A DNA stretch of 49,116 nt, from assembly GCA_029571225.1 (NCBI GenBank), contig JAKPTF010000042.1, forward strand, positions 1-49,116, given 5' to 3'. A program made the translations under genes and the position numbers. The notes under the pieces were generated by a model, which saw only the letters and a list, made by a program, of their open reading frames with translations, was not told the origin of the DNA and did not search any database. Positions 16,628 through 25,726 of the stretch are shown in pieces (the stretch's first letter is position 1; each line of letters starts with the position of its first letter). Source of the stretch: Candidatus Omnitrophota bacterium (GTDB lineage Bacteria; Omnitrophota; Gorgyraeia; Gygaellales; Profunditerraquicolaceae).

Positions 16628-17958
16628 ACGCGGCGTCCTTTTATCTTGCTGCCCTTGAGGAAACCCTCATAATGGTGCATGACAAGGTGCGATTCGATCT
16701 GGCGTATGGTGTCGAGCATGACTCCGACAATGATGAGAATGCCAGTGCCGCCGAAGAAGGACGCCACCAGGTACGGCACCTTCAGCCATGCCATGATGAA
16801 ATCCGGGAATATCGCGATGATAGCGATGAAAATGGCTCCTGCCAGGGTAATGCGGTTCATGACGAAATACAGGTAATCGGACGTAGGCTTGCCCGGACGT
16901 ATGCCCGGTATGAACCCGCCGTATTTACGCATGTTCTCCGCCACGTCGAGCGGATTGAATACGATCGCATTGTAGAAATAACAGAAAAATATGATCAATA
17001 ACGCGTACATGACCGAGTAGATCCAGTGGCCCCGAACAAAGGTCATGGCCCACTGCTGGAAGCCCGCGTTAGGCACGAACTGGGCGATGGTAGCCGGAAA
17101 CAGCAAAAGCGACTGCGCGAAGATGATCGCGATAACGCCCGAAGTATCCACCTTGAGAGGTATATAGGTCGATTGCCCTCCGTAGATCTTCCGGCCTACG
17201 ATCCTGCGCGCGTATTGAACAGGGATCTTGCGGTAGCCCTGGGTTACCATAACCACCGAGAACACTACGCCTACCAGAAGGACCGCCATGATGATAAGCG
17301 TGATAGGCTGTATTTGCTGTTTTGTTATCAGGAAATACAGCTGATTGAGCGCAGTTGGGATTCGTGAAATGATGCCCGCGGTGATCACCAGCGATATGCC
17401 GTTGCCTATTCCCCGCTCCTGTATCTGTTCGCCCAGCCACATGATGAAGATCGTGCCGGTCGTCAGAGTCAGCACGGTCAGTAAGCGGAATCCCCAGCCG
17501 GGGAATATGACGATGCGCAGCCCCTCGAACCGCGCCGGGTTCTCGAGCCACAGCGCGATGAAGAACGACTGCATGATAGAAAGCAGGACCGTGCCGTAGC
17601 GCGTGAACTGATTTATGACCTCGTACCCCGCCTTACCTTCCTTAGAAAGCTTTTCAAAATACGGGATGACCGCGGTTAACAGCTGCATGATGATTGAACT
17701 TGATATGTAGGGCATAATCCCGAGGGCGAATATGGTCAGCCTCTCCATTGCGCCTCCCGAAAACATGTTCATTATGCCAAAGAGCGTTCCTCCCTGCGAT
17801 TGCGCCATGCGCGCGAAGAATTCCTTGAGCGCTGCGCCGTCTATGCCCGGGGTCGGGATAAAACACCCGATGCGGTAAACGATAAAAAGAAGCCCGGTAA
17901 CTATAAGCCTTTTCTTCAGATCCGGTATCTTGAAGGAATTAACCAGCGCTGATAGCAT
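16624..17958 (-). CDS. secY: protein translocase subunit SecY
   Basis: The pore of the Sec translocon in the inner membrane. The 444 residues contain ten predicted membrane helices and the family signatures GIMPYISSSIIMQLL (lateral gate) and GFIPGIRPGKPT (cytoplasmic loop that contacts the ribosome and SecA). It begins inside the end of rplO (20-base overlap) and ends in a four-base overlap with adk. SecE is encoded far upstream in the same array. Confidence 0.98.
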   Translation of the reverse strand: MLSALVNSFKIPDLKKRLIVTGLLFIVYRIGCFIPTPGIDGAALKEFFARMAQSQGGTLFGIMNMFSGGAMERLTIFALGIMPYISSSIIMQLLTAVIPYFEKLSKEGKAGYEVINQFTRYGTVLLSIMQSFFIALWLENPARFEGLRIVIFPGWGFRLLTVLTLTTGTIFIMWLGEQIQERGIGNGISLVITAGIISRIPTALNQLYFLITKQQIQPITLIIMAVLLVGVVFSVVMVTQGYRKIPVQYARRIVGRKIYGGQSTYIPLKVDTSGVIAIIFAQSLLLFPATIAQFVPNAGFQQWAMTFVRGHWIYSVMYALLIIFFCYFYNAIVFNPLDVAENMRKYGGFIPGIRPGKPTSDYLYFVMNRITLAGAIFIAIIAIFPDFIMAWLKVPYLVASFFGGTGILIIVGVMLDTIRQIESHLVMHHYEGFLKGSKIKGRRV

Positions 17959-18412
17959 TGACCACCTCGGTTGTGCCGCCAGCCTTTTTTATCTTTTCTT
18001 CTGCGGAACGCGAGAATGCGTGCGCCTTCACGTTAAGCGCGGCCTTGACATCTCCCCGGCCGAGAATCTTCACAAGCTTGTTCCTGCTGGATACCATGCC
18101 CTTTTCCCATAGCAGTTGCGGCGTGACGGTCGGGGCCTTGAGCCCTGAAATCTGGTCAAGGTTGACTACCTGATAGGTCTTGCTGAATTTGCTGACAAAT
18201 CCCCTCTTTGCGACACGCCTGATCAGGGGGCTCTGCCCTCCCTCGAATCCCAGATAAAAATGCCTGCCTGCGCGTGACGTCTGGCCTTTGCTCCCGCGGC
18301 TCGATGTCTTGCCGTGGCCCGAACTTGAGCCTCTGCCCAGCAGCTTCTTCTTATGCCTGCTTCCCGCAGGCACCGATATAGTATGAAGCCCTAACTGCGG
18401 TCTGTTTTCCAT
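17939..18412 (-). CDS. rplO: 50S ribosomal protein L15
   Basis: A late assembly protein of the 50S subunit. The 157 residues have the conserved glycine-rich KKKLLGRGSSSGHGKTSSRGSKGQ region and a globular C-terminal domain with VNAISAG at the end. It starts three bases after rpsE, directly where rpmD (L30) would sit in most bacteria, and its last 20 bases overlap secY. Confidence 0.97.
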   Translation of the reverse strand: MENRPQLGLHTISVPAGSRHKKKLLGRGSSSGHGKTSSRGSKGQTSRAGRHFYLGFEGGQSPLIRRVAKRGFVSKFSKTYQVVNLDQISGLKAPTVTPQLLWEKGMVSSRNKLVKILGRGDVKAALNVKAHAFSRSAEEKIKKAGGTTEVVNAISAG

Positions 18413-18415
18413 CTG

Positions 18416-18868
18416 TTAACCCTTTAATTGTCCCAGCCCCGCCATTGTCGCCTTGATGACGTTGATCGGGTTGTTGGATTTAAGCGATTTGGTAAGTATA
18501 TCCCTGACCCCTGCCGCCTCGCACACGGCGCGCACGGGGCCGCACGCAATAATGCCTGTCCCTTCGGATGCGGGCTTGAGCAGCACCTTGGCCGCGTTGA
18601 ACTCAGCCAGGACCTCGTGCGGTATCGAGCCTCCTTCAAGAGGCACGGCGCGCATTTCCCTTTTTGCCGCAGCCAGCCCCTTTCGGATGGCGTCGGCGAC
18701 TTCGTTTGCCTTGCCCAGCGAATATCCGACATGACCTTTGCGGTCTCCTACTACGACAAGCGCAGAGAATGACATTTTCTTGCCGCCCTTGGTGACCTTG
18801 GTGACCCGGTTTATGGATACGATCTTTTCGACAAGCTCTGATTTCTGATCAATGCTCATTGTTCGCAT
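18416..18868 (-). CDS. rpsE: 30S ribosomal protein S5
   Basis: A small-subunit protein involved in decoding accuracy and mRNA unwinding. The 150 residues show the double-stranded RNA-binding-like N-terminal domain ([23 protein letters not shown]) and the C-terminal [25 protein letters not shown] upstream supports the ATG at 18868; a second ATG three codons later is also possible. It follows rplR by 21 bases. Confidence 0.97.
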   Translation of the reverse strand: MRTMSIDQKSELVEKIVSINRVTKVTKGGKKMSFSALVVVGDRKGHVGYSLGKANEVADAIRKGLAAAKREMRAVPLEGGSIPHEVLAEFNAAKVLLKPASEGTGIIACGPVRAVCEAAGVRDILTKSLKSNNPINVIKATMAGLGQLKG

Positions 18869-18889
18869 AACGTGTGCCCTTCCCCGTAA

Positions 18890-19258
18890 TTAAAACTGCA
18901 ATCCGCCTTTGCGGGCGCTGTCCGCAAACGCCTTGACCCTGCCGTGATAAAGGTATCCGGCCCGGTCGAATACGACCTTTTTTATGCCCCTGTCAAGCGC
19001 CTTTTTCGCGAACATCTCTCCGAAGGCGGCCGCGGCCTTGATATTCCCGCGGTAGGCAATCTTCGTCTTGATCGCGCTGTCGTTTGTCGACGCTGACAGC
19101 AGAACGCCGCCTTTGACGTCGTCAATAAGCTGCGCGTACATGTTCGTTAGGCTGCGGCGGATGACCAGGCGCGGCGATTCCGCCGTGCCCGAAAGCCGTC
19201 GCCGGATGTGCCTGTGCCGCTTGATCCGTAAGAGTACTTTATCGTTGTTCTTTGTCAT
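18890..19258 (-). CDS. rplR: 50S ribosomal protein L18
   Basis: A 5S rRNA-binding protein of the central protuberance. The 122 residues contain the basic N-terminal RIKRHRHIRRRLSG and the typical VFDRAGYLYHGRVKAFADSAR near the C-terminus. It ends GGLQF where many homologues end GLxF. It lies between rplF and rpsE as usual. Confidence 0.97.
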   Translation of the reverse strand: MTKNNDKVLLRIKRHRHIRRRLSGTAESPRLVIRRSLTNMYAQLIDDVKGGVLLSASTNDSAIKTKIAYRGNIKAAAAFGEMFAKKALDRGIKKVVFDRAGYLYHGRVKAFADSARKGGLQF

Positions 19259-19282
19259 GTGAATGCCCTGTATGTTTGACGA

Positions 19283-19828
19283 TTATTTAGCGGTAGCCTG
19301 CGCCTTGCCGACCTTCTTGCGCACTAATTCGCCCGCATACCGGATGCCTTTGCCCTTGTACGGTTCGGGCGGGTATACATCTCGGATCTTTGCCGCTATC
19401 TCTCCCACCAGCATTTTGTCCACGCCGCGTATTACGATATTGGTCGGTTTGGGCGCCTCGATGGTAATGCCCTCGGGCATTTCAAAAACGACCGGATGCG
19501 AGAAGCCGAGCGCCATGGTGAGTTTCTTTCCCTGAACCTGGGCCTTGAACCCGACGCCGTTAATCTCAAGCTCTTTGCTGTACCCCTGTGTGACGCCGAT
19601 GATCATATTATTTATAAGCGCCCTGTACAGGCCGTGCAGCGCCCGGTCGGAAGCGATATTACCGTTGCGGCTGACCTTGACGATATTGTCCTTTATATCC
19701 AGCGTTATCCGGTCGGAGAGCTTCTGCGCGGCCTTGCCCTTGGGGCCCTCGACGCAGACACTGCCGTCTTTAACTTCAACCTTTACCCCTGAGGGGACCG
19801 TTATTGCCCTGCTGCCTATACGACTCAT
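19283..19828 (-). CDS. rplF: 50S ribosomal protein L6
   Basis: Binds 23S rRNA near the factor-binding site. The 181 residues start MSRIGSRAITVPSGVKVEV and carry the second-domain signature PEPYKGKGIRYAGE near the C-terminus. It lies 11 bases after rpsH. Confidence 0.97.
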   Translation of the reverse strand: MSRIGSRAITVPSGVKVEVKDGSVCVEGPKGKAAQKLSDRITLDIKDNIVKVSRNGNIASDRALHGLYRALINNMIIGVTQGYSKELEINGVGFKAQVQGKKLTMALGFSHPVVFEMPEGITIEAPKPTNIVIRGVDKMLVGEIAAKIRDVYPPEPYKGKGIRYAGELVRKKVGKAQATAK

Positions 19829-19839
19829 GTGTGCACTCC

Positions 19840-20235
19840 TTACCAGACGTACCCGATGACTTCGCCGCCCAGGTTCTTTTCTTTTGCCTCTTTTCCCGTC
19901 ATGATGCCGCTCGACGTGGAAAGTATAGAAATTCCCCTGCCCCGCAGGACATTGGGGATACGGCCTGCGCGGACATGATGGCGCAATCCCGGCCTGGATA
20001 CGCGTTTGATGGCCATAATGGCTGATTTGCCTGATACATACTTGAGATAAATACGCAGGATGCCCTGTTTTTTGTCCTCGATCGCCTTAAAGTTGTCGAT
20101 ATACCCTTCGTTCTTCAGTATTTCCAGTACAGCGCGGGATACCTTGGACGCGGGCACATCGAGCGAATCTTTATGCGCCATTATCGCATTGCGCATCATC
20201 GTAAACGTATCGGCGATCAAATCTGTTCGTGACAT
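19840..20235 (-). CDS. rpsH: 30S ribosomal protein S8
   Basis: A central-domain primary binder of 16S rRNA; in E. coli it also represses the spc operon. The 131 residues include the opening DLIADTFTMMRNAI and the C-terminal RGISILSTSSGIMTGKEA that contacts rRNA helix 21. It follows rpsN by 24 bases. Confidence 0.97.
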   Translation of the reverse strand: MSRTDLIADTFTMMRNAIMAHKDSLDVPASKVSRAVLEILKNEGYIDNFKAIEDKKQGILRIYLKYVSGKSAIMAIKRVSRPGLRHHVRAGRIPNVLRGRGISILSTSSGIMTGKEAKEKNLGGEVIGYVW

Positions 20236-20259
20236 CTACCTGACTCCTCTGTTATATTT

Positions 20260-20445
20260 TTACCAGCTGGCCTTCTTGACGCCCGGTATCATGCCTTTCC
20301 ACGCAAGCTCCCTGAAGCAGATACGGCACAGGGAGAACCGGCGCAGATACGCGCCCGACCTGCCGCAGATGGGGCATCGGTTGTATTTGCGCGTCGAGAA
20401 CTTCGGCGTCCTTTTCCAGCGGTTGATCCATGACTTTTTTGCCAT
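20260..20445 (-). CDS. rpsN: 30S ribosomal protein S14, short zinc type (type Z)
   Basis: A 61-residue protein of the 30S head. It has the four zinc cysteines Cys24, Cys27, Cys40 and Cys43 and the C-terminal [13 protein letters not shown], as in type Z S14. The longer zinc-free form is not seen here. It is six bases after rplE. Confidence 0.97.
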   Translation of the reverse strand: MAKKSWINRWKRTPKFSTRKYNRCPICGRSGAYLRRFSLCRICFRELAWKGMIPGVKKASW

Positions 20446-20451
20446 TGAACG

Positions 20452-21003
20452 TTATTCCTTTACTTGGAACGGCATCCCGAACAATTTCAAAAGCGTCCGT
20501 GACTGTTCGACATTTTTTGAGTTCTTGATGACAAACGTGATATCCATGCCCTGCGTGCGCGTTACGCGGTCGAATTCGATCTCCGGGAAGATATGCTGCT
20601 CGGTAAGACCCATGCTGTAATTCCCAGCCTTGTCGAACGAGTTGGAGGGAACGCCTCGGAAATCGCGGATGCGCGGCAGCGCGACCGATATAAACCTGTC
20701 CAGGAACTCGTACATCTTCGCCCTGCGCAGGGTCACCTTGCATCCTACCGGGTTGTTTTCCTTGACCTTGAAGTTGGATATGGCGATTCGCGCGCGGCGC
20801 ATAATCGGTTTCTGGCCGGCTATGGCTGCGAGCTCTTCCATTGCCTTGTCGAGTATCTTGACGTCCGTCAAAGCCTCGCCGACGCCCATATTGATGACGA
20901 TCTTATCCAGGCGCGGCACGGCCATCCTGTTTTTAATGGAAAATTGTTTCATCATCTCAGGGATGATCTCATTGCGGTATTTTTCCTGCATTCGCGGTAT
21001 CAT
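20452..21003 (-). CDS. rplE: 50S ribosomal protein L5
   Basis: Binds 5S rRNA and contacts P-site tRNA. The 183 residues show KIVINMGVGEA (34-44), the KVTLRRAKMYEFLDRFI stretch and GMDITFVIKNSKN near the C-terminus. It begins two bases after rplX. Confidence 0.97.
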   Translation of the reverse strand: MIPRMQEKYRNEIIPEMMKQFSIKNRMAVPRLDKIVINMGVGEALTDVKILDKAMEELAAIAGQKPIMRRARIAISNFKVKENNPVGCKVTLRRAKMYEFLDRFISVALPRIRDFRGVPSNSFDKAGNYSMGLTEQHIFPEIEFDRVTRTQGMDITFVIKNSKNVEQSRTLLKLFGMPFQVKE

Positions 21004-21005
21004 GA

Positions 21006-21317
21006 TCAGAGCGTTCCTCCACAGCGTTTACAGACGCGTTCCTTTGCGCCGTCCTTTGCGGTCTTGAATCCGACCCGGACGGGCCTGTCGCACGCCTTGC
21101 AGACGATGCCCAGGTTCGCCAACGCGATCGGCACCTCGATATCGATGATGCCGCCTTTCTGGTCCTGGCGCGTCTGGCGGGTGTGCTTCTTAGCCAGGTT
21201 GCAGCCTTCGACGAGCGCCTTCTGCGACGCGGCGAACACAGTAATGACCTTGCCTTTTTTGCCGCGGTCCTTGCCCTTTAATACCTGCACGACATCGCCC
21301 TTCTTTAAGTTCTGCAT
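21006..21317 (-). CDS. rplX: 50S ribosomal protein L24
   Basis: An early assembly initiator of the 50S subunit. At 103 residues, it has the KOW motif (KGDVVQVLKGKDRGKKGKV) and a C-terminal four-cysteine ribbon, CKACD ... CKRCGG, probably binding zinc. E. coli L24 lacks this ribbon; many other bacteria have it. Its first base is the last base of rplN. Confidence 0.97.
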   Translation of the reverse strand: MQNLKKGDVVQVLKGKDRGKKGKVITVFAASQKALVEGCNLAKKHTRQTRQDQKGGIIDIEVPIALANLGIVCKACDRPVRVGFKTAKDGAKERVCKRCGGTL

Positions 21318-21685
21318 TAAATGACCTCCGGCGCCAAAGAGATTATTTTGGTGAAATTCTTTTCCCTCAATTCTTTGGCCACGGGCCCGAACACGCGTGT
21401 GCCCCGGGGATTGTTCGCCGCATCGATGAAGACGATAGCGTTGCGGTCAAAGCGCAAAAGCGATCCGTCCGGCCTGCGGATGCCCGCCCTCGTACGCACT
21501 ACCACCGCTTTGCCCTTTTCGCCCTTTTTGACTACGGCGTTCGGCGCCGCTTCCTTGACGTTGACATTGATGATGTCGCCGACATTGGCTATAAGGCAGT
21601 CTTTTTTATGAAGTACGCCGATCATAGAGACGCGCTTGGCGCCTGTGTTGTCGGCAACGTCCAGAATTGACCGTATCTGTATCAT
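21317..21685 (-). CDS. rplN: 50S ribosomal protein L14
   Basis: At the subunit interface, forming an inter-subunit bridge. The 122 residues start [19 protein letters not shown] and end with the family's [10 protein letters not shown]. It overlaps rpsQ by four bases (ATGA). Confidence 0.98.
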   Translation of the reverse strand: MIQIRSILDVADNTGAKRVSMIGVLHKKDCLIANVGDIINVNVKEAAPNAVVKKGEKGKAVVVRTRAGIRRPDGSLLRFDRNAIVFIDAANNPRGTRVFGPVAKELREKNFTKIISLAPEVI

Positions 21686-21963
21686 ATCGCTGGATCCTTT
21701 AGTTCAACGGAGTGTAATTGCGCTTTCTTGACGATCGAAAGGAGCCTGAAGGACTTATCCTTCGAGATCGGCCGCGTCTGTATGATAGTGACCGTATCTC
21801 CGACATGAGCGCTCTGTTTCTCATCATGGGCCTTAAACTTTCGGTATGATTTTATGATGCGGTCGTATGTCGGATGCTTTTCCTTTCGCATGACCTTCAC
21901 CACAATGGTTTTGGCCATCTTATCGCTCACTACCGTACCCGTTAATTCCCTCTGTTTACCCAT
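21682..21963 (-). CDS. rpsQ: 30S ribosomal protein S17
   Basis: An OB-fold primary binder of 16S rRNA. The 93 residues have the conserved [16 protein letters not shown] (9-24) and [15 protein letters not shown], with a C-terminal tail of about 10 residues beyond the core. It overlaps rpmC by eight bases and rplN by four. Confidence 0.97.
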   Translation of the reverse strand: MGKQRELTGTVVSDKMAKTIVVKVMRKEKHPTYDRIIKSYRKFKAHDEKQSAHVGDTVTIIQTRPISKDKSFRLLSIVKKAQLHSVELKDPAI

Positions 21964-22153
21964 TTTTCTTCTCTTTCCTGTTTAAGATCGTATGTATCCT
22001 GGCAATATCCTTCTTTATAACAGCGAACATGTGCGGTTTATCGACATTGCCCGTATATCTGCCGGCGTTCAGCTTGAACAGGTCATTTTTCAACTGAATG
22101 AGCTTGCCCTGCAATTCTTCTTTTGACAATGCTTCAAGTTCGGTCATCTTCAT
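21956..22153 (-). CDS. rpmC: 50S ribosomal protein L29
   Basis: A helical-hairpin protein at the peptide-tunnel exit, part of the docking site for export and folding factors. The 65 residues match the family with ELQGKLIQLKNDLFKLNAGR and KKDIARIHTILNRKE. It lies four bases after rplP. Confidence 0.96.
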   Translation of the reverse strand: MKMTELEALSKEELQGKLIQLKNDLFKLNAGRYTGNVDKPHMFAVIKKDIARIHTILNRKEKKNG

Positions 22154-22157
22154 GGTA

Positions 22158-22580
22158 TTATTCTTTTTCGCTCGCTCTGGTTACGAATTTGGTTTTCAAA
22201 GGAAGTTTATATGCGATAAGCCTGAAGCAGATGCGTGCGTACTCTTCGGGCACACCGCCGAGCTCGAACAGGATCTTGCCGCGCTTGACGACGCAAACCC
22301 AGTGGTCTATATCGCCTTTGCCTTTGCCCATGCGGACTTCCGCCGGCTTTTTTGTGATCGATTTATCCGGAAATATCCTGATCCAGAGCTTTCCGCCTTT
22401 ATGCAGCTGCCTTGCAAGGACGACGCGCGCCGCCTCGATCTGGCTGTTCTTGATCCATCCGTTCTGCAACGCCTTAAGCCCGAATTCACCGAATACCAGG
22501 TTCGATCCTCGAGTCGCTATGCCCCGGCGCGAACCTTTGAGCAATTTTCTGTATTTAACCCTCTTGGGCATCATGACCAT
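22158..22580 (-). CDS. rplP: 50S ribosomal protein L16
   Basis: Supports the A-site side of the peptidyl transferase centre. The 140 residues have the usual PKRVKYRK opening and [22 protein letters not shown] in the core. Four candidate starts are crowded (Met1, Met3, Met4); AAGGAT eight bases before Met1 is a reasonable site for it, though homologues usually begin at Met4. Confidence 0.96.
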   Translation of the reverse strand: MVMMPKRVKYRKLLKGSRRGIATRGSNLVFGEFGLKALQNGWIKNSQIEAARVVLARQLHKGGKLWIRIFPDKSITKKPAEVRMGKGKGDIDHWVCVVKRGKILFELGGVPEEYARICFRLIAYKLPLKTKFVTRASEKE

Positions 22581-22598
22581 GGATATCTATCCTTACAC

Positions 22599-23321
22599 TT
22601 ATGCCGGTTTATTTGCCGGCTGTTGATGCGGGGCGAAACTTTTTTGAGGCTTCGTTTCCCTGGCCTCTGCCGGAACCCGGTCCGTGCCGCCCTTCACAAG
22701 AATGTCACCTTTATATATCCACACCTTTATGCCGATCAGGCCATAGGTCGTCAAAGACTCAACGAATCCGTAGTCGATATCTGCGCGGAACGTGGACAGG
22801 GGAAGTTTTCCCTGTTTATAGGTCTCTGTCCTGCACATCTCCGCTCCGTCGAGCCGGCCGGCGGCGCTTATTTTAACGCCCCTGGCGCCTGCCATCATGG
22901 TCTGTTCGACCGCGCGCTTGACTGCCCTGCGGAACGCGATGCGTTTTTCTATCTGGCTGGCGATGTTACCCGCGACAAGCTGTGCGTCAAGCGCCGGATT
23001 CTTGATCTCCTCAATGTCGATCGAAACCTCTTTTTTGCACATAGCGTTGATGTCTTCCCGAAGCTTCTCTATGTCAGCTCCGTGCCTGCCTATGATGATG
23101 CCGGGGCGCGCGGAATGGATGCGGATGCGTATCTTGTCCGCGAGGCGCTCGATGATGATTCGCGACACAGCAGCCAGTTTGAACTTTGAGCTGATGAGTT
23201 TGCGTATCTCAAAATCCTCGTAAATGAACCTTCCGTAATCCTTGCGCGTTGCGATCCAGCGCGAATTCTCTGTTCTGATAATGCCTATCCGCTGTAAAAA
23301 CGGGTGGATTTTACGTCCCAT
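22599..23321 (-). CDS. rpsC: 30S ribosomal protein S3
   Basis: Lines the mRNA entry tunnel. The 240 residues start MGRKIHPFLQRIGI (homologues: MGQKVHPxGFRLGI) and include the KH domain GIIIGRHGADIEKLR (73-87). After the C-terminal domain there is a short Pro- and Lys-rich tail. It follows rplV by nine bases. Confidence 0.97.
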   Translation of the reverse strand: MGRKIHPFLQRIGIIRTENSRWIATRKDYGRFIYEDFEIRKLISSKFKLAAVSRIIIERLADKIRIRIHSARPGIIIGRHGADIEKLREDINAMCKKEVSIDIEEIKNPALDAQLVAGNIASQIEKRIAFRRAVKRAVEQTMMAGARGVKISAAGRLDGAEMCRTETYKQGKLPLSTFRADIDYGFVESLTTYGLIGIKVWIYKGDILVKGGTDRVPAEARETKPQKSFAPHQQPANKPA

Positions 23322-23330
23322 GCCTCTCCT

Positions 23331-23660
23331 TTACTTTACGTCAAGTTCCAATTTTAAATGCGCTGTCCGGCGAAGGATTGGTGCCGCCCTCCCGAACGCT
23401 GCTGCCTTGAAGCGTTTCCAGCTCGGGCCTGTGTTGCAGATGATCTTTGATATATAGAGCTGCTGCGCGTCGAATCCCTTGACCTTAGCATTGGCAACAG
23501 CGGAATCAAGCAATTTAGTCAGGAATTCCGTGGGCCTCTTGTTCAACGCCTTGAGGGTCGCCTGCGCGGCAATGACATCCCTGCCGCGCACCAGGGCGAT
23601 AACCTGCCGGATCTTCGGGGGCGCTATGCGTACGTGTTTTATTTCAGCTTTAGCGATCAT
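23331..23660 (-). CDS. rplV: 50S ribosomal protein L22
   Basis: Its long beta-hairpin reaches into the peptide exit tunnel near the macrolide site. The 109 residues have KIRQVIALVRGRDV and, in the hairpin, FGRAAPILRRTAHLKL; homologues usually read RARGRATRI here, so the tip is a little diverged. It follows rpsS by 20 bases. Confidence 0.96.
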   Translation of the reverse strand: MIAKAEIKHVRIAPPKIRQVIALVRGRDVIAAQATLKALNKRPTEFLTKLLDSAVANAKVKGFDAQQLYISKIICNTGPSWKRFKAAAFGRAAPILRRTAHLKLELDVK

Positions 23661-23680
23661 GGTCCTGTCCTGTAATTAGA

Positions 23681-23968
23681 TTACGTTTTTTCGACTGCTT
23701 TTTTCGCCTTGACGCCGCCGTGCTTGCGGAACACTCTGGACGGCGCGAACTCTCCCAGCTTATGGCCGACCATGTTCTCGGTTACAAAGACGGGAACGTG
23801 TTTGTGTCCGTCGTGAACGGCAAACGTCATCCCGACAAAATCCGGGATAATCGTCGAAGCGCGCGACCATGTTTTGATCGCGACGCGCGAGCCGGACCGG
23901 CGCGCGCGGTCAACCTTATCGATAAGTTTCTGTTCGACGAAAGGGCCTTTTTTGACTGAACGCGGCAT
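23681..23968 (-). CDS. rpsS: 30S ribosomal protein S19
   Basis: A head protein that contacts S13 and the 50S subunit. At 95 residues it starts [15 protein letters not shown], carries [24 protein letters not shown] and [11 protein letters not shown]. Its first base is the last base of rplB. Confidence 0.98.
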   Translation of the reverse strand: MPRSVKKGPFVEQKLIDKVDRARRSGSRVAIKTWSRASTIIPDFVGMTFAVHDGHKHVPVFVTENMVGHKLGEFAPSRVFRKHGGVKAKKAVEKT

Positions 23969-24804
23969 TATTTGTTTCTCCTTTTCACGATGAATTTATT
24001 AGAATATCGCTGCGGTTTCCTCGTCCGGTAGCCTTTCGTCGGCTTACCCCACGGAGTGACCGGATGCGGGTTGCCCTGGCCTGCCTTGCCTTCGCCGCCG
24101 CCGTGGCCGTGGTCAATGGGGTTCATCGCCGAACCGCGGGATTGCGGCCTGCGGCCGCGCCAGCGCGACGCTCCGGCCTTTCCGAGAATAACGGCGTCAT
24201 GATCGACGTTACTTACCTGGCCGACTGTCGCGCGGCAATCAAGATTGATGAGCCGTATTTCGCCCGAAGGCAGTTTGACGTGCGCAAAAGATCCTTCCTT
24301 GGCCATGATCTGCGCTGCGGAGCCGGCTGAACGGACGATCTGCCCGCCCCTGCCCCTGGTCAGCTCGATATTATGGATCAGGGTGCCCTGCGGGATGTTG
24401 CGAAGCAGTAGGCAATTCCCGGGTTTGATCTCTGCATCCTTTTCTTTCGTAGCAATAACCTCATCCCCCACCGACAGGCCGACCGGAGCTATGATATAGC
24501 TCTTTTTCTGGTCGCCGTACTGGACCAGGGCTATGCGGCTTGAACGGTTCGGGTCATATTCGATGGCCAGGACCTTGGCCGGCGTATCCATAAGATCGCG
24601 TTTGAAATCTATGATGCGGTACATGCGTTTCCGCCTGCCTCCCCGGTGGCGTATGGTGATACGGCCGTAGCAGTTCCTCCCAGCTGACTGCGCAAGGGGT
24701 TCGAGGAGCGATTTTTCGGGAACGCTTTTTGTGATCTCCTTGAAGTCAGGGCCGATCATATGCCGGCGCGACGGTGTTGTCGGTTTAAAATTTATAATGC
24801 CCAT
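23968..24804 (-). CDS. rplB: 50S ribosomal protein L2
   Basis: Needed for subunit association and peptidyl transferase activity. The 278 residues include [18 protein letters not shown] (52-70), [12 protein letters not shown] and the active-site-proximal [12 protein letters not shown] with the conserved His. It shares one base with rplW upstream and one with rpsS downstream. Confidence 0.98.
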   Translation of the reverse strand: MGIINFKPTTPSRRHMIGPDFKEITKSVPEKSLLEPLAQSAGRNCYGRITIRHRGGRRKRMYRIIDFKRDLMDTPAKVLAIEYDPNRSSRIALVQYGDQKKSYIIAPVGLSVGDEVIATKEKDAEIKPGNCLLLRNIPQGTLIHNIELTRGRGGQIVRSAGSAAQIMAKEGSFAHVKLPSGEIRLINLDCRATVGQVSNVDHDAVILGKAGASRWRGRRPQSRGSAMNPIDHGHGGGEGKAGQGNPHPVTPWGKPTKGYRTRKPQRYSNKFIVKRRNK

Positions 24805-25085
24805 TATTGACCTACCTCTATTTTCTGTCCTTCCCGCAAAGTTACGATCGCGCGTTTCGTATCGGGGGTTTTTCCGACCTGATAGCGAACGCGCTTCATC
24901 TTGCCTCTGTTAATCATGGTATTGACGCTTGCAACCTTAACCCTGTAGAGCTGTTCGACCGCGCGTTTAATCTCAATTTTGTTCGAAGACGGCGAAACAA
25001 GGAAAAGATATTTTCCCTGCGGCTCAACGGCAGTCGATTTCTCAGTCCGTATCAATGCCTTTATGATGTCCTGGGATGTTTTCAT
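24804..25085 (-). CDS. rplW: 50S ribosomal protein L23
   Basis: Sits at the exit of the peptide tunnel, where trigger factor and signal recognition particle dock. The 93 residues show [38 protein letters not shown] and the loop [18 protein letters not shown]. It follows rplD by six bases. Confidence 0.97.
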   Translation of the reverse strand: MKTSQDIIKALIRTEKSTAVEPQGKYLFLVSPSSNKIEIKRAVEQLYRVKVASVNTMINRGKMKRVRYQVGKTPDTKRAIVTLREGQKIEVGQ

Positions 25086-25091
25086 TTCGTT

Positions 25092-25724
25092 TTATCCGAT
25101 CCTTTTAGTCAATTCTTTCAGAGCCGCCTTCGTCGCGATGACCCTGTCCGCAACAAGAACGTCATAGGTGTTGATGCGGGCCGGAAGATCGAGCTTTACA
25201 ATCCGCAGATTCGCGCATGCCAGGCGAAGATTTTTATCTATCTCGGATACGACTACAAGAACCTTCTTGCCCGGCCTGAAGGCCTTCAGGTTTTGCAGGA
25301 TCTTGACGACATCCTTTGTTTTGGGGTTCGGAACCTGAAAACCGTCCACGACAACGAGGCGTGATTCAGCAGCCTTGGCACTGACGGCGTTGCGCAACGC
25401 GACTGTCTTTATGTTCCTCGGAATAGAAAAAGAAAAATCGCGCGGATGCGGCCCGAATACGACGCCGCCGTGCCTCCAGAGCGGTGACCTGATAGATCCG
25501 ACGCGCGCCCTGCCGGTCCCTTTCTGCTTCCAGGGTTTCTTGCCTCCGCCCGATACTTCGCCGCGTGTCTTGGTGGCAGCCAGGCCGCTTCGCTGTCCTG
25601 CCCTGTACTGCCGTATCGCCTGATATATCGGAGAAGTTAGTATTTTATCAGAAAAAACTTTCTCGTCAAGCTTTATTGACTCGATCTCTTTTCCGTCGCA
25701 GTTAAAAACTGGTAGTGTGAACAT
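25092..25724 (-). CDS. rplD: 50S ribosomal protein L4
   Basis: Its extended loop lines the exit tunnel; in E. coli it also represses the S10 operon. The 210 residues carry KPWKQKGTGRARVGSIRSP and the C-terminal helical domain. No S10-type leader is available here because tuf ends 19 bases before rpsJ. It follows rplC by two bases. Confidence 0.97.
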   Translation of the reverse strand: MFTLPVFNCDGKEIESIKLDEKVFSDKILTSPIYQAIRQYRAGQRSGLAATKTRGEVSGGGKKPWKQKGTGRARVGSIRSPLWRHGGVVFGPHPRDFSFSIPRNIKTVALRNAVSAKAAESRLVVVDGFQVPNPKTKDVVKILQNLKAFRPGKKVLVVVSEIDKNLRLACANLRIVKLDLPARINTYDVLVADRVIATKAALKELTKRIG

Positions 25725-25726
25725 GG

